Below, one piece after another: positions 32,678 through 41,535 of a DNA stretch of 64,000 nucleotides. How positions within the stretch are numbered: the stretch's first letter is position 1; each line of letters opens with the position of its first letter. Source of the DNA: an uncultured Eubacteriales bacterium (GTDB lineage: Bacteria; Bacillota; Clostridia; Christensenellales; Borkfalkiaceae). The DNA lies in contig CATZMZ010000005.1 of assembly GCA_958421945.1 (NCBI GenBank), positions 1-64,000 on the forward strand, read 5' to 3'. Both the position numbers and the translations under genes were made by a program. The notes beneath the pieces are model-generated. The model worked only from the letters and a program-made list of their open reading frames with translations. It had not been told where the DNA came from and did not search any database.

Positions 32678-33862
32678 ATGATAAATCAGGATTTCTTTCT
32701 TGCTCTTGAAGAATTAGAAAGACAAAAGGGTATAGCGCAGGACGAGTTTATTGCCGCGTTGGAAAACGCGATGAGCATCGCTTACAAAAAAATGTCGGGC
32801 GTTGCGGGCGATATCGTAATCAAGGTTAATCCCGAGAGAAAGTCCATTACCATCAACAGCGTCAGAACGATTGTCGACGAGGTCAGCGACCCCGATAAGG
32901 AAATCAGCCTCGAAGAAGCGCGCGAAACGAAAAAGTCTTACAAAACGGGCGATTTGTTTACCGTGGAGGTTAAATCCAAAGAATTCGGCAGAATCGCCGC
33001 GCAAACCGCAAGACAGGTTCTTACTCAAAAGCTTCGCGAAATCGAACGCGAAAACACCGTAAACGAATTCGAAGATAAAGAGGGAGAGTTGATGTCCTGC
33101 ACGATTCGCCGCGTTGAAAACGGCAACGTTTACGTAGAGGTCGGCGGTAATCAGATAGAAGGCGTGCTTACGCCGAGAGATCAGGTTCCGGGCGAAAAAT
33201 ACGAGGTTAATCAAAAGCTTAACGTGTTCGTCAAGAAGGTTAAAAATTCCGTTAAGGGCGCGCAGATTATGGTTTCGCGCACGGCTAACGGGTTAGTCAG
33301 AAGATTGTTTGAAAACGAAGTTCCCGAAATCAAGCAGGGCGTGGTTCAGATTAAAAGCATCGCGAGAGAGCCGGGACAGAGAACGAAAATCGCTATCTGG
33401 TCGGAAGATCCGTCCGTCGACGCGGTCGGCGCGTGCGTCGGTAACAAGGGCGCAAGGGTAAACGCTATCGTGGCGGAGCTGGGCGGCGAAAAAATCGACA
33501 TAATCCCGTGGAGCGAAAATCCGCTCGAATACATTTCGATGGCATTATCGCCCGCGCGTGTCATAAAGGTTATTCAGACGGGCGACAACAGCGCGATGGC
33601 AATCGTTCCCGACGACAAACTGTCGCTCGCTATCGGCAGAAGCGGTCAGAACGCGCGTCTTGCCGTAAGACTTACCGACTGGAAGATAGACGTTAAAAGC
33701 GAAAGCGCGGCTCTTGCGGAGCTTGGTAACGACGAGCTTAACGAAACGGAGCAGGAATACGACGCGGACGAAGCAAGCGTTGCAACCGCAGCTGCGGAAG
33801 AATCGGAAACCGAGCAACCCGCGGAAGCCTCTTTTGAGGAAGACGTTTCCGTCGAGGAATAA
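32678..33862 (+). CDS. nusA: Transcription termination/antitermination protein NusA
   Basis: 394 residues from the ATG at 32678, behind AAGGAG. It has the N-terminal RNA-polymerase-binding domain (~1-125), an S1 domain (GELMSCTIRRVENGNVYVEVGG), and two KH domains (VGACVGNKGARVNAIVAELGGEKIDI; LAIGRSGQNARLAVRLTDW). It ends in an acidic tail (Glu/Ala-rich). NusA modulates pausing, termination and antitermination. It belongs to the conserved rimP-nusA-ylxR-ylxQ-infB block. Confidence 0.98.
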   Translation: MINQDFFLALEELERQKGIAQDEFIAALENAMSIAYKKMSGVAGDIVIKVNPERKSITINSVRTIVDEVSDPDKEISLEEARETKKSYKTGDLFTVEVKSKEFGRIAAQTARQVLTQKLREIERENTVNEFEDKEGELMSCTIRRVENGNVYVEVGGNQIEGVLTPRDQVPGEKYEVNQKLNVFVKKVKNSVKGAQIMVSRTANGLVRRLFENEVPEIKQGVVQIKSIAREPGQRTKIAIWSEDPSVDAVGACVGNKGARVNAIVAELGGEKIDIIPWSENPLEYISMALSPARVIKVIQTGDNSAMAIVPDDKLSLAIGRSGQNARLAVRLTDWKIDVKSESAALAELGNDELNETEQEYDADEASVATAAAEESETEQPAEASFEEDVSVEE

Positions 33863-33898
33863 AACGAACGGAAAACGATTAGTTGACAAATTCTGGTT

Positions 33899-34159
33899 AT
33901 GGAAAAGAAAGTACCTATGCGCACTTGTATCGCGTGCAGAAAAGTTCAGGATAAGCGCGAGATGTACCGTATCGTTAAATCGGGCGATAAAATTTCGCTT
34001 GACAAAACGGGCAAAGCAAACGGCCGCGGCGCTTACATCTGCAAGGACGAGGAGTGCTTTAAAAAGCTTAAAAAGGGCAAACTGTTGAACCGCGCGTTTT
34101 CCTGCGCGGTGGACGAAGCCGTTTACGACGGCATAGCGGAGGAATTCCTTGGAAAGTAA
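33899..34159 (+). CDS. rnpM: YlxR/RnpM family RNA-binding protein
   Basis: 86 residues. The family signature RTCIACRKVQDKREMYRIV at the N-terminus and NGRGAYICKDEECFKKL in the middle are present. YlxR proteins bind nucleic acid, and the Bacillus member modulates RNase P activity. It always sits between nusA and infB, as here. The start ATG lies 36 bases after nusA with a weak ribosome site. Confidence 0.93.
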   Translation: MEKKVPMRTCIACRKVQDKREMYRIVKSGDKISLDKTGKANGRGAYICKDEECFKKLKKGKLLNRAFSCAVDEAVYDGIAEEFLGK

Positions 34160-34466
34160 AGGTAAAACTCAAACGTTTTTGGGGTTTGCCGTGCGCGCGG
34201 GCAAGTACCGCGCGGGGTTTAACTCCGTGCAAACTCTTAAACGGGCAGAACTGCTCGTGATTTGCAAAACCGCAAGCGAAAACTCGTTAAAGGAAGCTAA
34301 AAAACTTGCGGCGAAATTCAGGTGTCCGCTGTTAAAAACGGACAAGCAAACGCTTGCAGAAATTATATTTAAAGAAAACGCGAAGCTTATGGCGGTTACG
34401 GACAAAAACCTTGCCCGCGCCGCGATAGCCGGTTCGGAAAAAGATTTTATTACGGTTCAGGAGTGA
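34149..34466 (+). CDS. YlxQ, L7Ae-family ribosomal-type protein
   Basis: 105 residues from a TTG overlapping ylxR by 11 bases. It has the L7Ae/L30e fold pattern: FLGFAVRAGKYRAGFNSVQTLKRAELLVICKTASENSLKEAKKLAAKFRCPLL. L7Ae relatives bind kink-turn RNAs. The precise role of YlxQ is not settled. It sits between ylxR and infB in the standard Firmicutes order. Confidence 0.88.
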   Translation: MESKGKTQTFLGFAVRAGKYRAGFNSVQTLKRAELLVICKTASENSLKEAKKLAAKFRCPLLKTDKQTLAEIIFKENAKLMAVTDKNLARAAIAGSEKDFITVQE

Positions 34467-34469
34467 TTT

Positions 34470-37340
34470 ATGGCTGAAATGCATACTGAAAACATCAAAA
34501 AATCCGGCGAGATTTTATCGGGCGGCAAGCTGTCCGAGCTTATCGAAAGCTTAAACAAAACCGAAAGCAGTCTTAAAAACTTTAAGTCTTTGTTAAACGG
34601 CAAGCTCGGTGCGCTGGAAGCCGAAAAAGAAAAACGCGAAGCGGAAGCGTTGACTGCCGAAACGAACGCGCCTGCCGATAGCGGCGTCGATTCATCGGAA
34701 AGTCCCGTTAAAGCCGACAAGCCTAAAAAATCAGCTAAATCCGTTGCTGCGGAGAAGGCTTCTTCGTCAACGGAAAAATCCGAAAAACCCGACAACGCCG
34801 TAGCGACTGCGCCGTCGGACGTTTCCGCACCCGCCTTAGAGGAAACGGCGGGACATAACGCGGACGTAAAGGTTAAATCGGGTAAAACCCCCGAAGCGGC
34901 AAAACCCGCCGAGGACAAAAAGTCGGTCGGACTTACGGACGATAATAAAGACGTTAAACCCGCCGAGACTGCCGATAAACCAGCGCGCGCGGATGTAAAA
35001 ACGGGCAAGACCGTCGGCGAAAAAGCCGAAGTCTCAACTGATACCGTTAAAAAAGAAGCTTCCGTGTCCTCGGGCGAGCAGTCTGATAAACCAAAGACTG
35101 CCGACGCGGCTAAAGCTGCGGAAACGAAGGAGGAAAAGCCGCGCCTGTCGTTTATTATCCGCAGGGGAGAGCCTGTGCAGAAAGAACAGCCGAGAAACAC
35201 GTTTACTCCGACCCCGCGTCCGCAAAGACCTTACGGCGACAAACAGAAACAGTACGGCGAGCGTCCGCAAAGACCTGCGGGTGCAAGCGGCGGATTTAAC
35301 CGTAACGGCAACGCCGGCGGGACGTCTGCGCGTTTCGGCGGCAAAAAACCGCAAGCCACTTACGTTGCGCCGCCCATCGTTCCCACGAGCGATAAGAGGT
35401 CGTTCGGGAAGAAAAAGAGCAGCGGCGAAAAGCAGTACGAGGATAAGCATTCTTTAAATAAACGCGCGCTTATCAGAAACAACGTTAATATAGACGATTT
35501 CGACGAGAACAAAACGGGTTACAGGAAATTCCGTCCCGTCAAAAAGGCAAAAGAACAGTCGGAAGCGAACGTTATTAAAATAGAAAAAGCCGTTATAAAT
35601 ACGGAGATTATTCCGCTTAAAGTTCTTTCCGAAAAAATCGGAATTACCGCTGCGGAAATTACCAAACGCCTCTTTAAAGAGGGGATAATGAAAACGATAA
35701 ACGATTCCGTCGATTTCGATACCGCGGCGTTCATTGCGGACGAAATAGGCGTAGAGTTGGAGCTTAAACTCGACAAAACCGCGGAGGACGTGTTGTCCGA
35801 AGGGTTTGACAGCGCGGCTTCCGACGAATCGAAGCTGGTAAGGCGTCCGCCCGTCGTTACGGTTATGGGTCACGTCGACCACGGCAAGACTTCTATTCTT
35901 GACAGAATAAGAAAAACCAACGTTACGGCAGGCGAAGCGGGAGGCATAACTCAGCATATCGGCGCGTATCAGGTAACGGTTGACGGCAATCCGATAACCT
36001 TCCTCGACACGCCGGGACACGCGGCGTTTACGGCGATGCGTGCAAGAGGCGCGCAAGCCACGGACATTGCGGTGCTTGTCGTTGCCGCGGACGACGGAAT
36101 AATGCCGCAGACGGAAGAAGCGATTTCCCACGCGAAAGCCGCCGACGTACCGATTATCGTCGCGATAAATAAAATAGACAAGCCCGAAGCGAATATCGAA
36201 AGAATTAAAACCCAGCTTACCGAAAAGGGACTTGTTCCCGAGGAATGGGGCGGCGACGTTATGGTTTGTCCCGTTTCGGCGAAAACGGGCGAGGGATTCG
36301 ATACGCTTCTCGGCAGTATATTAACGCTTGCGGAGTTTAAGGACCTTAAAGCCGACCCCGACAGAAAGGCGAAAGGCGTGGTTATAGAAGCCAAGCTCGA
36401 CCCCGGCAAAGGGCCGATTGCCACCGTACTCGTTCAGAACGGAACGCTCCGCGTGGCTGATAACGTTATCGTCGGCACGGTTACGGGTAAAATAAGGGCG
36501 ATGAGCGACGATAAGGGCAGAAAGGTTGCGTCCGCAGGTCCGTCCGTACCCGTATCGGTTATGGGGTTGGACGAAGTCCCCGAGGCAGGCGACATTCTTT
36601 ACGCCGTCGAGCAGGATAAGCTGATGAAGCTCGTCGCGGAGGAAAGAAAGAATAAAGAAAGAGAAAATATGATAAAGGCTTCTTCGAAGGTTACTCTCGA
36701 CGACGTGTTCAGCAAGATTGCCGAGGGCGAAATGAAGGGCTTAAACATAATCGTTAAAGCGGACGTTCAGGGTTCGGTAGAGGCGGTTAAACAATCGCTC
36801 GAAAAACTGTCTAACGACGAGGTAAAGGTGAACGTTATTCACGCGGCGGTAGGTGCGATTAAAGAATCGGATATTATGCTTGCGGAATCCTCCGGCGCGA
36901 TTATCATCGGATTTAACGTCCGTCCCGACTCCAACGCCAAGCAGGTTGCCGAAAAGAGCGGCGTCGACATCAAGCTTTATAGGATAATTTACGAAGCAAT
37001 CGAGGACGTCGAAAAGGCGCTTAAAGGCATGCTTAAACCGAAAATCACCGAAGTGTATCTCGGCAAAGCGGAGGTCAGAGAGGTGTTTAAGATTTCGGGC
37101 GTCGGACAGGTTGCGGGTTGTTACGTTACCGAGGGCAAGATTTCGAGGAACGGCAAGCTCCGCATCTATCGCGACGACGTTATGATTACCGAGGGCAACG
37201 TTTTACAGCTTAAACGCTTTAAAGACGACGTTAAAGAGGTTAATCAGGGCTTCGAATGCGGTATTTCTATCGAAAAATTCAACGACATTAAGGTCGGCGA
37301 CTTTATCGAGTGCTATAACGTAGAAGAAACAAAACAATAA
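34470..37340 (+). CDS. infB: Translation initiation factor IF-2
   Basis: 956 residues. A long N-terminal region (~1-370) is disordered and rich in Ala/Lys/Glu, with an Arg/Gly/Pro-rich basic stretch at ~245-310 (RPQRPYGDKQKQYGERPQRP). The conserved core follows: IF2_N (~385-435), the G domain with GHVDHGKTS at residues 467-475, DTPGH, NKID, and then domains II-IV. It is a GTPase that places initiator tRNA on the 30S subunit and promotes subunit joining. GGAGTG precedes the ATG, 3 bases after ylxQ. Confidence 0.98.
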   Translation: MAEMHTENIKKSGEILSGGKLSELIESLNKTESSLKNFKSLLNGKLGALEAEKEKREAEALTAETNAPADSGVDSSESPVKADKPKKSAKSVAAEKASSSTEKSEKPDNAVATAPSDVSAPALEETAGHNADVKVKSGKTPEAAKPAEDKKSVGLTDDNKDVKPAETADKPARADVKTGKTVGEKAEVSTDTVKKEASVSSGEQSDKPKTADAAKAAETKEEKPRLSFIIRRGEPVQKEQPRNTFTPTPRPQRPYGDKQKQYGERPQRPAGASGGFNRNGNAGGTSARFGGKKPQATYVAPPIVPTSDKRSFGKKKSSGEKQYEDKHSLNKRALIRNNVNIDDFDENKTGYRKFRPVKKAKEQSEANVIKIEKAVINTEIIPLKVLSEKIGITAAEITKRLFKEGIMKTINDSVDFDTAAFIADEIGVELELKLDKTAEDVLSEGFDSAASDESKLVRRPPVVTVMGHVDHGKTSILDRIRKTNVTAGEAGGITQHIGAYQVTVDGNPITFLDTPGHAAFTAMRARGAQATDIAVLVVAADDGIMPQTEEAISHAKAADVPIIVAINKIDKPEANIERIKTQLTEKGLVPEEWGGDVMVCPVSAKTGEGFDTLLGSILTLAEFKDLKADPDRKAKGVVIEAKLDPGKGPIATVLVQNGTLRVADNVIVGTVTGKIRAMSDDKGRKVASAGPSVPVSVMGLDEVPEAGDILYAVEQDKLMKLVAEERKNKERENMIKASSKVTLDDVFSKIAEGEMKGLNIIVKADVQGSVEAVKQSLEKLSNDEVKVNVIHAAVGAIKESDIMLAESSGAIIIGFNVRPDSNAKQVAEKSGVDIKLYRIIYEAIEDVEKALKGMLKPKITEVYLGKAEVREVFKISGVGQVAGCYVTEGKISRNGKLRIYRDDVMITEGNVLQLKRFKDDVKEVNQGFECGISIEKFNDIKVGDFIECYNVEETKQ

Positions 37341-37413
37341 TAATCAGGCAACAACTATCCGCCGCGCAACGCGGCGGCAGTCCGAAAAACGGAACGAAAG
37401 GAACGGCATAGGT

Positions 37414-37797
37414 ATGAAAAAACACAACGGCGGCGTAAGTCGTTCGGATAGGCTTAACGCCGAGCTGAAAAGAGAAATAAGCGAAATAATCGCGCGCAAA
37501 CTGAAAAATCCGCTCGTAACAGCTATGGTATCGGTCACGAGTGTGGACTGCTCGCGCGATTTAGCGTACGCAAAAGTTTTCGTCAGCGTGTTTTCGGCGG
37601 ACGAAGAAAAAAAGAATTCCACGTTTGCCGCGCTCGTCGACGACGCGAAAAAAATTCGTTACGAATTAAGCAAGACGATGAGAATCCGCACCGTTCCGGA
37701 GTTGGATTTCGTGCTTGACCGTTCGCTGGAATACGGCGACAAGATGGATAAGCTTTTGCTTAAAATCGGCGTAAATTCCGAGGAGGAAGAAAAGTGA
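37414..37797 (+). CDS. rbfA: Ribosome-binding factor A
   Basis: 127 residues with the KH-like core typical of RbfA: SDRLNAELKREISEIIARKLKNPLVTAMVSVTSVDCSRDLAYAKVFVSV and LDRSLEYGDKMDKLL. It helps mature the 30S subunit, including 16S rRNA 5'-end processing. A GC-rich hairpin lies between infB and this gene. Its end overlaps the next gene by four bases. Confidence 0.95.
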   Translation: MKKHNGGVSRSDRLNAELKREISEIIARKLKNPLVTAMVSVTSVDCSRDLAYAKVFVSVFSADEEKKNSTFAALVDDAKKIRYELSKTMRIRTVPELDFVLDRSLEYGDKMDKLLLKIGVNSEEEEK

Positions 37798-38756
37798 TTT
37801 CCTTATCCGCGCTTGCGAAAAAGCTTTTTGCGGAAAAAAGCGTCGCGATATTTTGCCATATAAATCCCGATGGCGACACGCTCGGTTCGGCGGTCGCCAT
37901 GCGTTTTCTGTTGCTTAATCGCGGTGTGGACGCGGACGTATATTGTTCCGATTGCGTTCCGCCGAAATTTGGTTATCTCCGCGGCGCGGAATCGATTAAA
38001 ACGGAGATGTTATCGGACAAGAAATACACGGCGTATCTCGCAATGGACTGTGCGGATTTGTCGAGATTAGGCAAATTTTCGGACGCGTTTATGCGATTTG
38101 ACGGGACGCGTTACGTTATTGACCATCACGTTTCCAACGCGCATTTCGGCAATAAGAATTACGTGGAAAACAGGGCGGCGGACGCCGAGAACGTTTACGA
38201 GCTTGCCGTGAACGCGGGGTGTGAAATTACCCCCGAAATTGCTAACGCGCTCGCGACGGGGATAGTCACCGATACGGGCAATTTCAGACACAAAAACGTC
38301 ACGCCTAACACGATGCGCATCACCGCAAGTCTTATAGAAAAGGGCGCGGACCTTAACGAAATTTATTACTATTGTTTTACCTCGCAAACGCCTGCGCGCG
38401 CAAAGCTTTTCGGTTTAACGATGTCAAAAATCCGTTACTTTGCCGAAGGTAAAATCGCTTTAATCACAATCGGATTAAACTCGCTTGCGGAAACGGGCGC
38501 GAAAGCGGACGAAACGGAAGGCTTTATCGATTTCGTAATGGGTATTCAGGGTGTGGAAATCGGCATTTCCGTCATGGAAACGGACAAAAACGCGTATAAA
38601 ATCAGTTTAAGGTCGAAAACCGCCGACGTAAACGCGGTGGCAAAGAATTTCGGCGGCGGCGGGCATATTCTCGCCAGCGGCTGTAAAATTATGGGCGAAT
38701 ACGAAGAAGTCGTGGACAGACTGACCGTTATCGCGGCAAAGTATATCGACGAATAA
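37794..38756 (+). CDS. nrnA: DHH-family bifunctional oligoribonuclease/PAP phosphatase, NrnA-like
   Basis: 320 residues. The DHH domain shows HINPDGDTLGSA, MDCADLSR and IDHHVSN metal motifs; the C-terminal DHHA1 domain carries FGGGGHILASG. NrnA-type enzymes degrade nano-RNAs and may dephosphorylate 3'-phosphoadenosine 5'-phosphate. It lies between rbfA and truB as in many Firmicutes. The four-base overlap with rbfA fixes the GTG start. Confidence 0.92.
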   Translation: MISLSALAKKLFAEKSVAIFCHINPDGDTLGSAVAMRFLLLNRGVDADVYCSDCVPPKFGYLRGAESIKTEMLSDKKYTAYLAMDCADLSRLGKFSDAFMRFDGTRYVIDHHVSNAHFGNKNYVENRAADAENVYELAVNAGCEITPEIANALATGIVTDTGNFRHKNVTPNTMRITASLIEKGADLNEIYYYCFTSQTPARAKLFGLTMSKIRYFAEGKIALITIGLNSLAETGAKADETEGFIDFVMGIQGVEIGISVMETDKNAYKISLRSKTADVNAVAKNFGGGGHILASGCKIMGEYEEVVDRLTVIAAKYIDE

Positions 38757-38770
38757 ACGAAAAAAAGCAA

Positions 38771-39619
38771 ATGAAAGGCTTTATAAACATATATAAACCC
38801 GCGGGCATCAGCTCCGCGGCGGTCGTTTCGGCAGTCAAGAAAAAATTTCACGTTCCCTGCGGACACATGGGTACGCTTGACCCTATGGCGGAGGGAATTC
38901 TCCCCGTGGGGCTTTACAAAACCACACGGCTTTTTCCGTATCTTCTCAATAAGGATAAGCGATACGTCGCAAGGTTTAAGTTCGGCGTGACAACCGACAC
39001 GTTAGACGTTACCGGCGAGGTGACGGAAAGGACGGGCGTCGTTCCCGACGAACGGACGATAATAAGCGTTTTACCGCGGTTTATCGGCGAAATAGAACAA
39101 ATTCCGCCAAAATATTCGGCAAAATGCGTTGACGGCAAACGCGGTTATCAGCTTGCAAGGCAGGGTGTTTCGTTCGAGCTTGCGCCTAAAACCGTTACCG
39201 TAAACGATATAAAACTAACACGCAAAACAGCTGACGATGAATACGAATTCGTTATCGCGTGCAAGGGCGGCACGTATATCCGTTCGCTCGCGCGGGATAT
39301 AGGCGTTGCTTCGGGAACGGTTGCGGTTATGTCCGCGCTCGCTCGCGTTAAATCGGGCGCGTTCGACGAGAGTAACTCGGTTACGCTTGACGATTTTCGC
39401 AATTCCGATACGCCCGAAGCGTTTATCATACCGCCCGACTCCGTGGTGGATTTTGAGAAGCTCACGCTTACGCAGGCGCAGGCGACGAAAATTCTTAACG
39501 GGGTGTTTGAAAATTACGGATTTAAGGACGGCATTTATCGCGTTTATAACGAGCGTGAATTCTGGGGAATAGGAGAAACCAAGGAGGGAATTTTAAAAAT
39601 AAAGGCTTATGTCAGATAA
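38771..39619 (+). CDS. truB: tRNA pseudouridine(55) synthase TruB
   Basis: 282 residues. The N-terminus MKGFINIYKPAGISSAAVV and GHMGTLDPMAEGILPVG with the catalytic Asp (about D37) define TruB. It makes pseudouridine 55 in the T-loop of tRNAs. The gene starts 14 bases after nrnA and overlaps ribF by 11 bases. Confidence 0.96.
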   Translation: MKGFINIYKPAGISSAAVVSAVKKKFHVPCGHMGTLDPMAEGILPVGLYKTTRLFPYLLNKDKRYVARFKFGVTTDTLDVTGEVTERTGVVPDERTIISVLPRFIGEIEQIPPKYSAKCVDGKRGYQLARQGVSFELAPKTVTVNDIKLTRKTADDEYEFVIACKGGTYIRSLARDIGVASGTVAVMSALARVKSGAFDESNSVTLDDFRNSDTPEAFIIPPDSVVDFEKLTLTQAQATKILNGVFENYGFKDGIYRVYNEREFWGIGETKEGILKIKAYVR

Positions 39620-40508
39620 AGTGATAAAAAAAGCTGTTCTCGCGCTGGGATATTTCGACAGCGTGCATAAGGGACATAGAGAGGTTATCGCGAGAGCGCG
39701 CGCCTTGGCGGACGAAACGGGTGCGGAGCTGGTGGTTTTTACTTTTAAAGGCAACTTAAAAGCGATGCTTTCGGGCGATAAAGATAAATACGTTTACGCC
39801 CCGCAGGAGCGCGAAAGCATTTATAAATCTCTCGGCGCGGACGAAATATATTACGCGCCCGTGGATTTCGGGTTTTTATCTCTTGGTAAGCTCGCGTTTT
39901 TAAATAAAATGTGCAAAAAATACGACGTTGCAGGTTACGTTTGCGGCAAGGATTATAAATTCGGCAAATTCGCTTCCGGCAACGTGGACGATTTGGCAAA
40001 GTACGCCGAGGGCAAAAATCAGAAGCTTATCGTCGTGGACGACGTTACCGACGCGGAAGGGAAAAAGATTTCCACTTCGCGTATTAAAAAGCTGCTTAAC
40101 GACGGCAACGTCAAAAAGGCGGCGGAATTGCTCGGCGAAAGCTATTTCGTTACCGGAACGGTTAAGGAGGACAGAGGCGTCGGCACGCAAATAGGCTGTC
40201 CCACGGTTAATCTCAAAATAGATACGGCGAAGCAGTGCGTCAAAGACGGCGTTTACGCAGGTCGCGTTACCGTCGGCGACAAAACTTATCGCGCGGTCAT
40301 CAATTTCGGACCTCGTCCCACGTTCGACGTGAACGACAAAATGCTCGAAGCGCATATTCTCGATTTCAACGAAAACATTTACGGCGAAAAAATAATCGTT
40401 TATTTCGACGCGTATATACGGGAAATTCAGAAATTCATTTCGCCAGAAAAGCTTAAAGAACAGCTCGATACGGATATAAAGGAAGTGGGCGAAGGAAAGT
40501 ATGATTAA
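39609..40508 (+). CDS. ribF: Bifunctional riboflavin kinase/FAD synthetase RibF
   Basis: 299 residues. The N-terminal nucleotidyltransferase half has ALGYFDSVHKGHREVI, and CGKDYKFGKFASGN. The C-terminal flavokinase half has GTVKEDRGVGTQIGCPTVNLKI and GRVTVGDKTYRAVINFGPRPTF. It turns riboflavin into FMN and FAD. Overlaps with truB and nfo show tight coupling in the operon. Confidence 0.95.
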   Translation: MSDKVIKKAVLALGYFDSVHKGHREVIARARALADETGAELVVFTFKGNLKAMLSGDKDKYVYAPQERESIYKSLGADEIYYAPVDFGFLSLGKLAFLNKMCKKYDVAGYVCGKDYKFGKFASGNVDDLAKYAEGKNQKLIVVDDVTDAEGKKISTSRIKKLLNDGNVKKAAELLGESYFVTGTVKEDRGVGTQIGCPTVNLKIDTAKQCVKDGVYAGRVTVGDKTYRAVINFGPRPTFDVNDKMLEAHILDFNENIYGEKIIVYFDAYIREIQKFISPEKLKEQLDTDIKEVGEGKYD

Positions 40509-41352
40509 GTTTGGACCGAGCGGCAATTCCGAGGCGTTTGTATTAAGCGGAAATCAGCATACGGAGCAAGCCGCGGCGTGGGTTAAGAATATGGGGCTGG
40601 ACTGCTTCGAATACTCGTTCGGCAGGGGAGTAAAGATGTCGGGCGAAAAGGCGGCGTCGCTCGCCGCGGCGTTTAACGCCGCGGGCGTTGAAATAAGCGT
40701 CCACGCGCCCTATTACGTAAATCTGGCAAATCCCGACGACGAAATGGCTGAAAAGTCTTACGTTTATATTCTCGAAAGTGCTATCAAATGCCGTGAAATG
40801 GGTGGCAAAAGGATAGTTTTTCACCCGGCAAGTCAAGGCAAATTGCCGCGCGACGAAGCGGTCGCGCTGACGATAAAAAGGATACGCGTTCTCCGCGATA
40901 AAATTTACGAAAACGGTCTTTCGGATATGTGTTTTTGCCCCGAAACGATGGGTAAAATCGCGCAGATAGGCACGATTGAAGAAATTGCCGATTTTTGCAC
41001 CGTCGATAAAGTGTTCGTTCCTTGCGTGGATTTCGGACACGTCAACGCGCGGGAGCGCGGCAGTCTGAAAACAGAAAAAGATTTCGAGGACAGGCTTAAA
41101 TATTTAATCGATAGACTGGGTTACGAAAAAATGAAAAACTTCCACGTTCATTTTTCCAAAATAGAGTACTCGGAACGCGGAGAGGTAAGACACTTGTGTT
41201 TTTCGGACGAGAGGTACGGTCCGGATTTCGCGCCGTTTGCCGCCGCGCTGAAAGCGTTAAAGTTAGAACCGTATATCGTCTGCGAATCTGCAGGGACGCA
41301 GGACGCGGACGCGCTCGCTATGAAAAACACTTATTTCGGCAACGCCGTTTAG
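40501..41352 (+). CDS. nfo: Endonuclease IV (apurinic endonuclease)
   Basis: 283 residues with the zinc-dependent TIM-barrel motifs: VSVHAPYYVNLANPDDE-type block (written ISVHAPYYVN), RIVFHPAS, CPETMGK, CVDFGHVNARERG and NFHVHFSKIEYSERGEVRH. It cuts DNA at abasic sites during base excision repair. It overlaps ribF by eight bases and closes the operon; a terminator follows at 41463. Confidence 0.93.
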   Translation: MIKFGPSGNSEAFVLSGNQHTEQAAAWVKNMGLDCFEYSFGRGVKMSGEKAASLAAAFNAAGVEISVHAPYYVNLANPDDEMAEKSYVYILESAIKCREMGGKRIVFHPASQGKLPRDEAVALTIKRIRVLRDKIYENGLSDMCFCPETMGKIAQIGTIEEIADFCTVDKVFVPCVDFGHVNARERGSLKTEKDFEDRLKYLIDRLGYEKMKNFHVHFSKIEYSERGEVRHLCFSDERYGPDFAPFAAALKALKLEPYIVCESAGTQDADALAMKNTYFGNAV

Positions 41353-41462
41353 GTGAAACGAAAGCCGCGGTCTACGTCGTATCCCGTATCGCGGACAAGC
41401 CGACTAAAAACGCAGTCAGGACAAAAGCTTAAAAGTGAAAAAGCAAAAAATGCTGTCAGACG

Positions 41463-41490
41463 CGCCCGATTATTTTTCAATAATCGGGCG
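41463..41490 (+). terminator. Terminator of the ispG-nfo operon
   Basis: CGCCCGATTATT pairs with AATAATCGGGCG (41463-41474 with 41479-41490) around a 4-nt loop. Only a short T/A tract follows. Confidence 0.7.
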
Positions 41491-41535
41491 TAATTATTAA
41501 ATTTATCGTTATTGAAACGGAAATAAAAGAGGCTT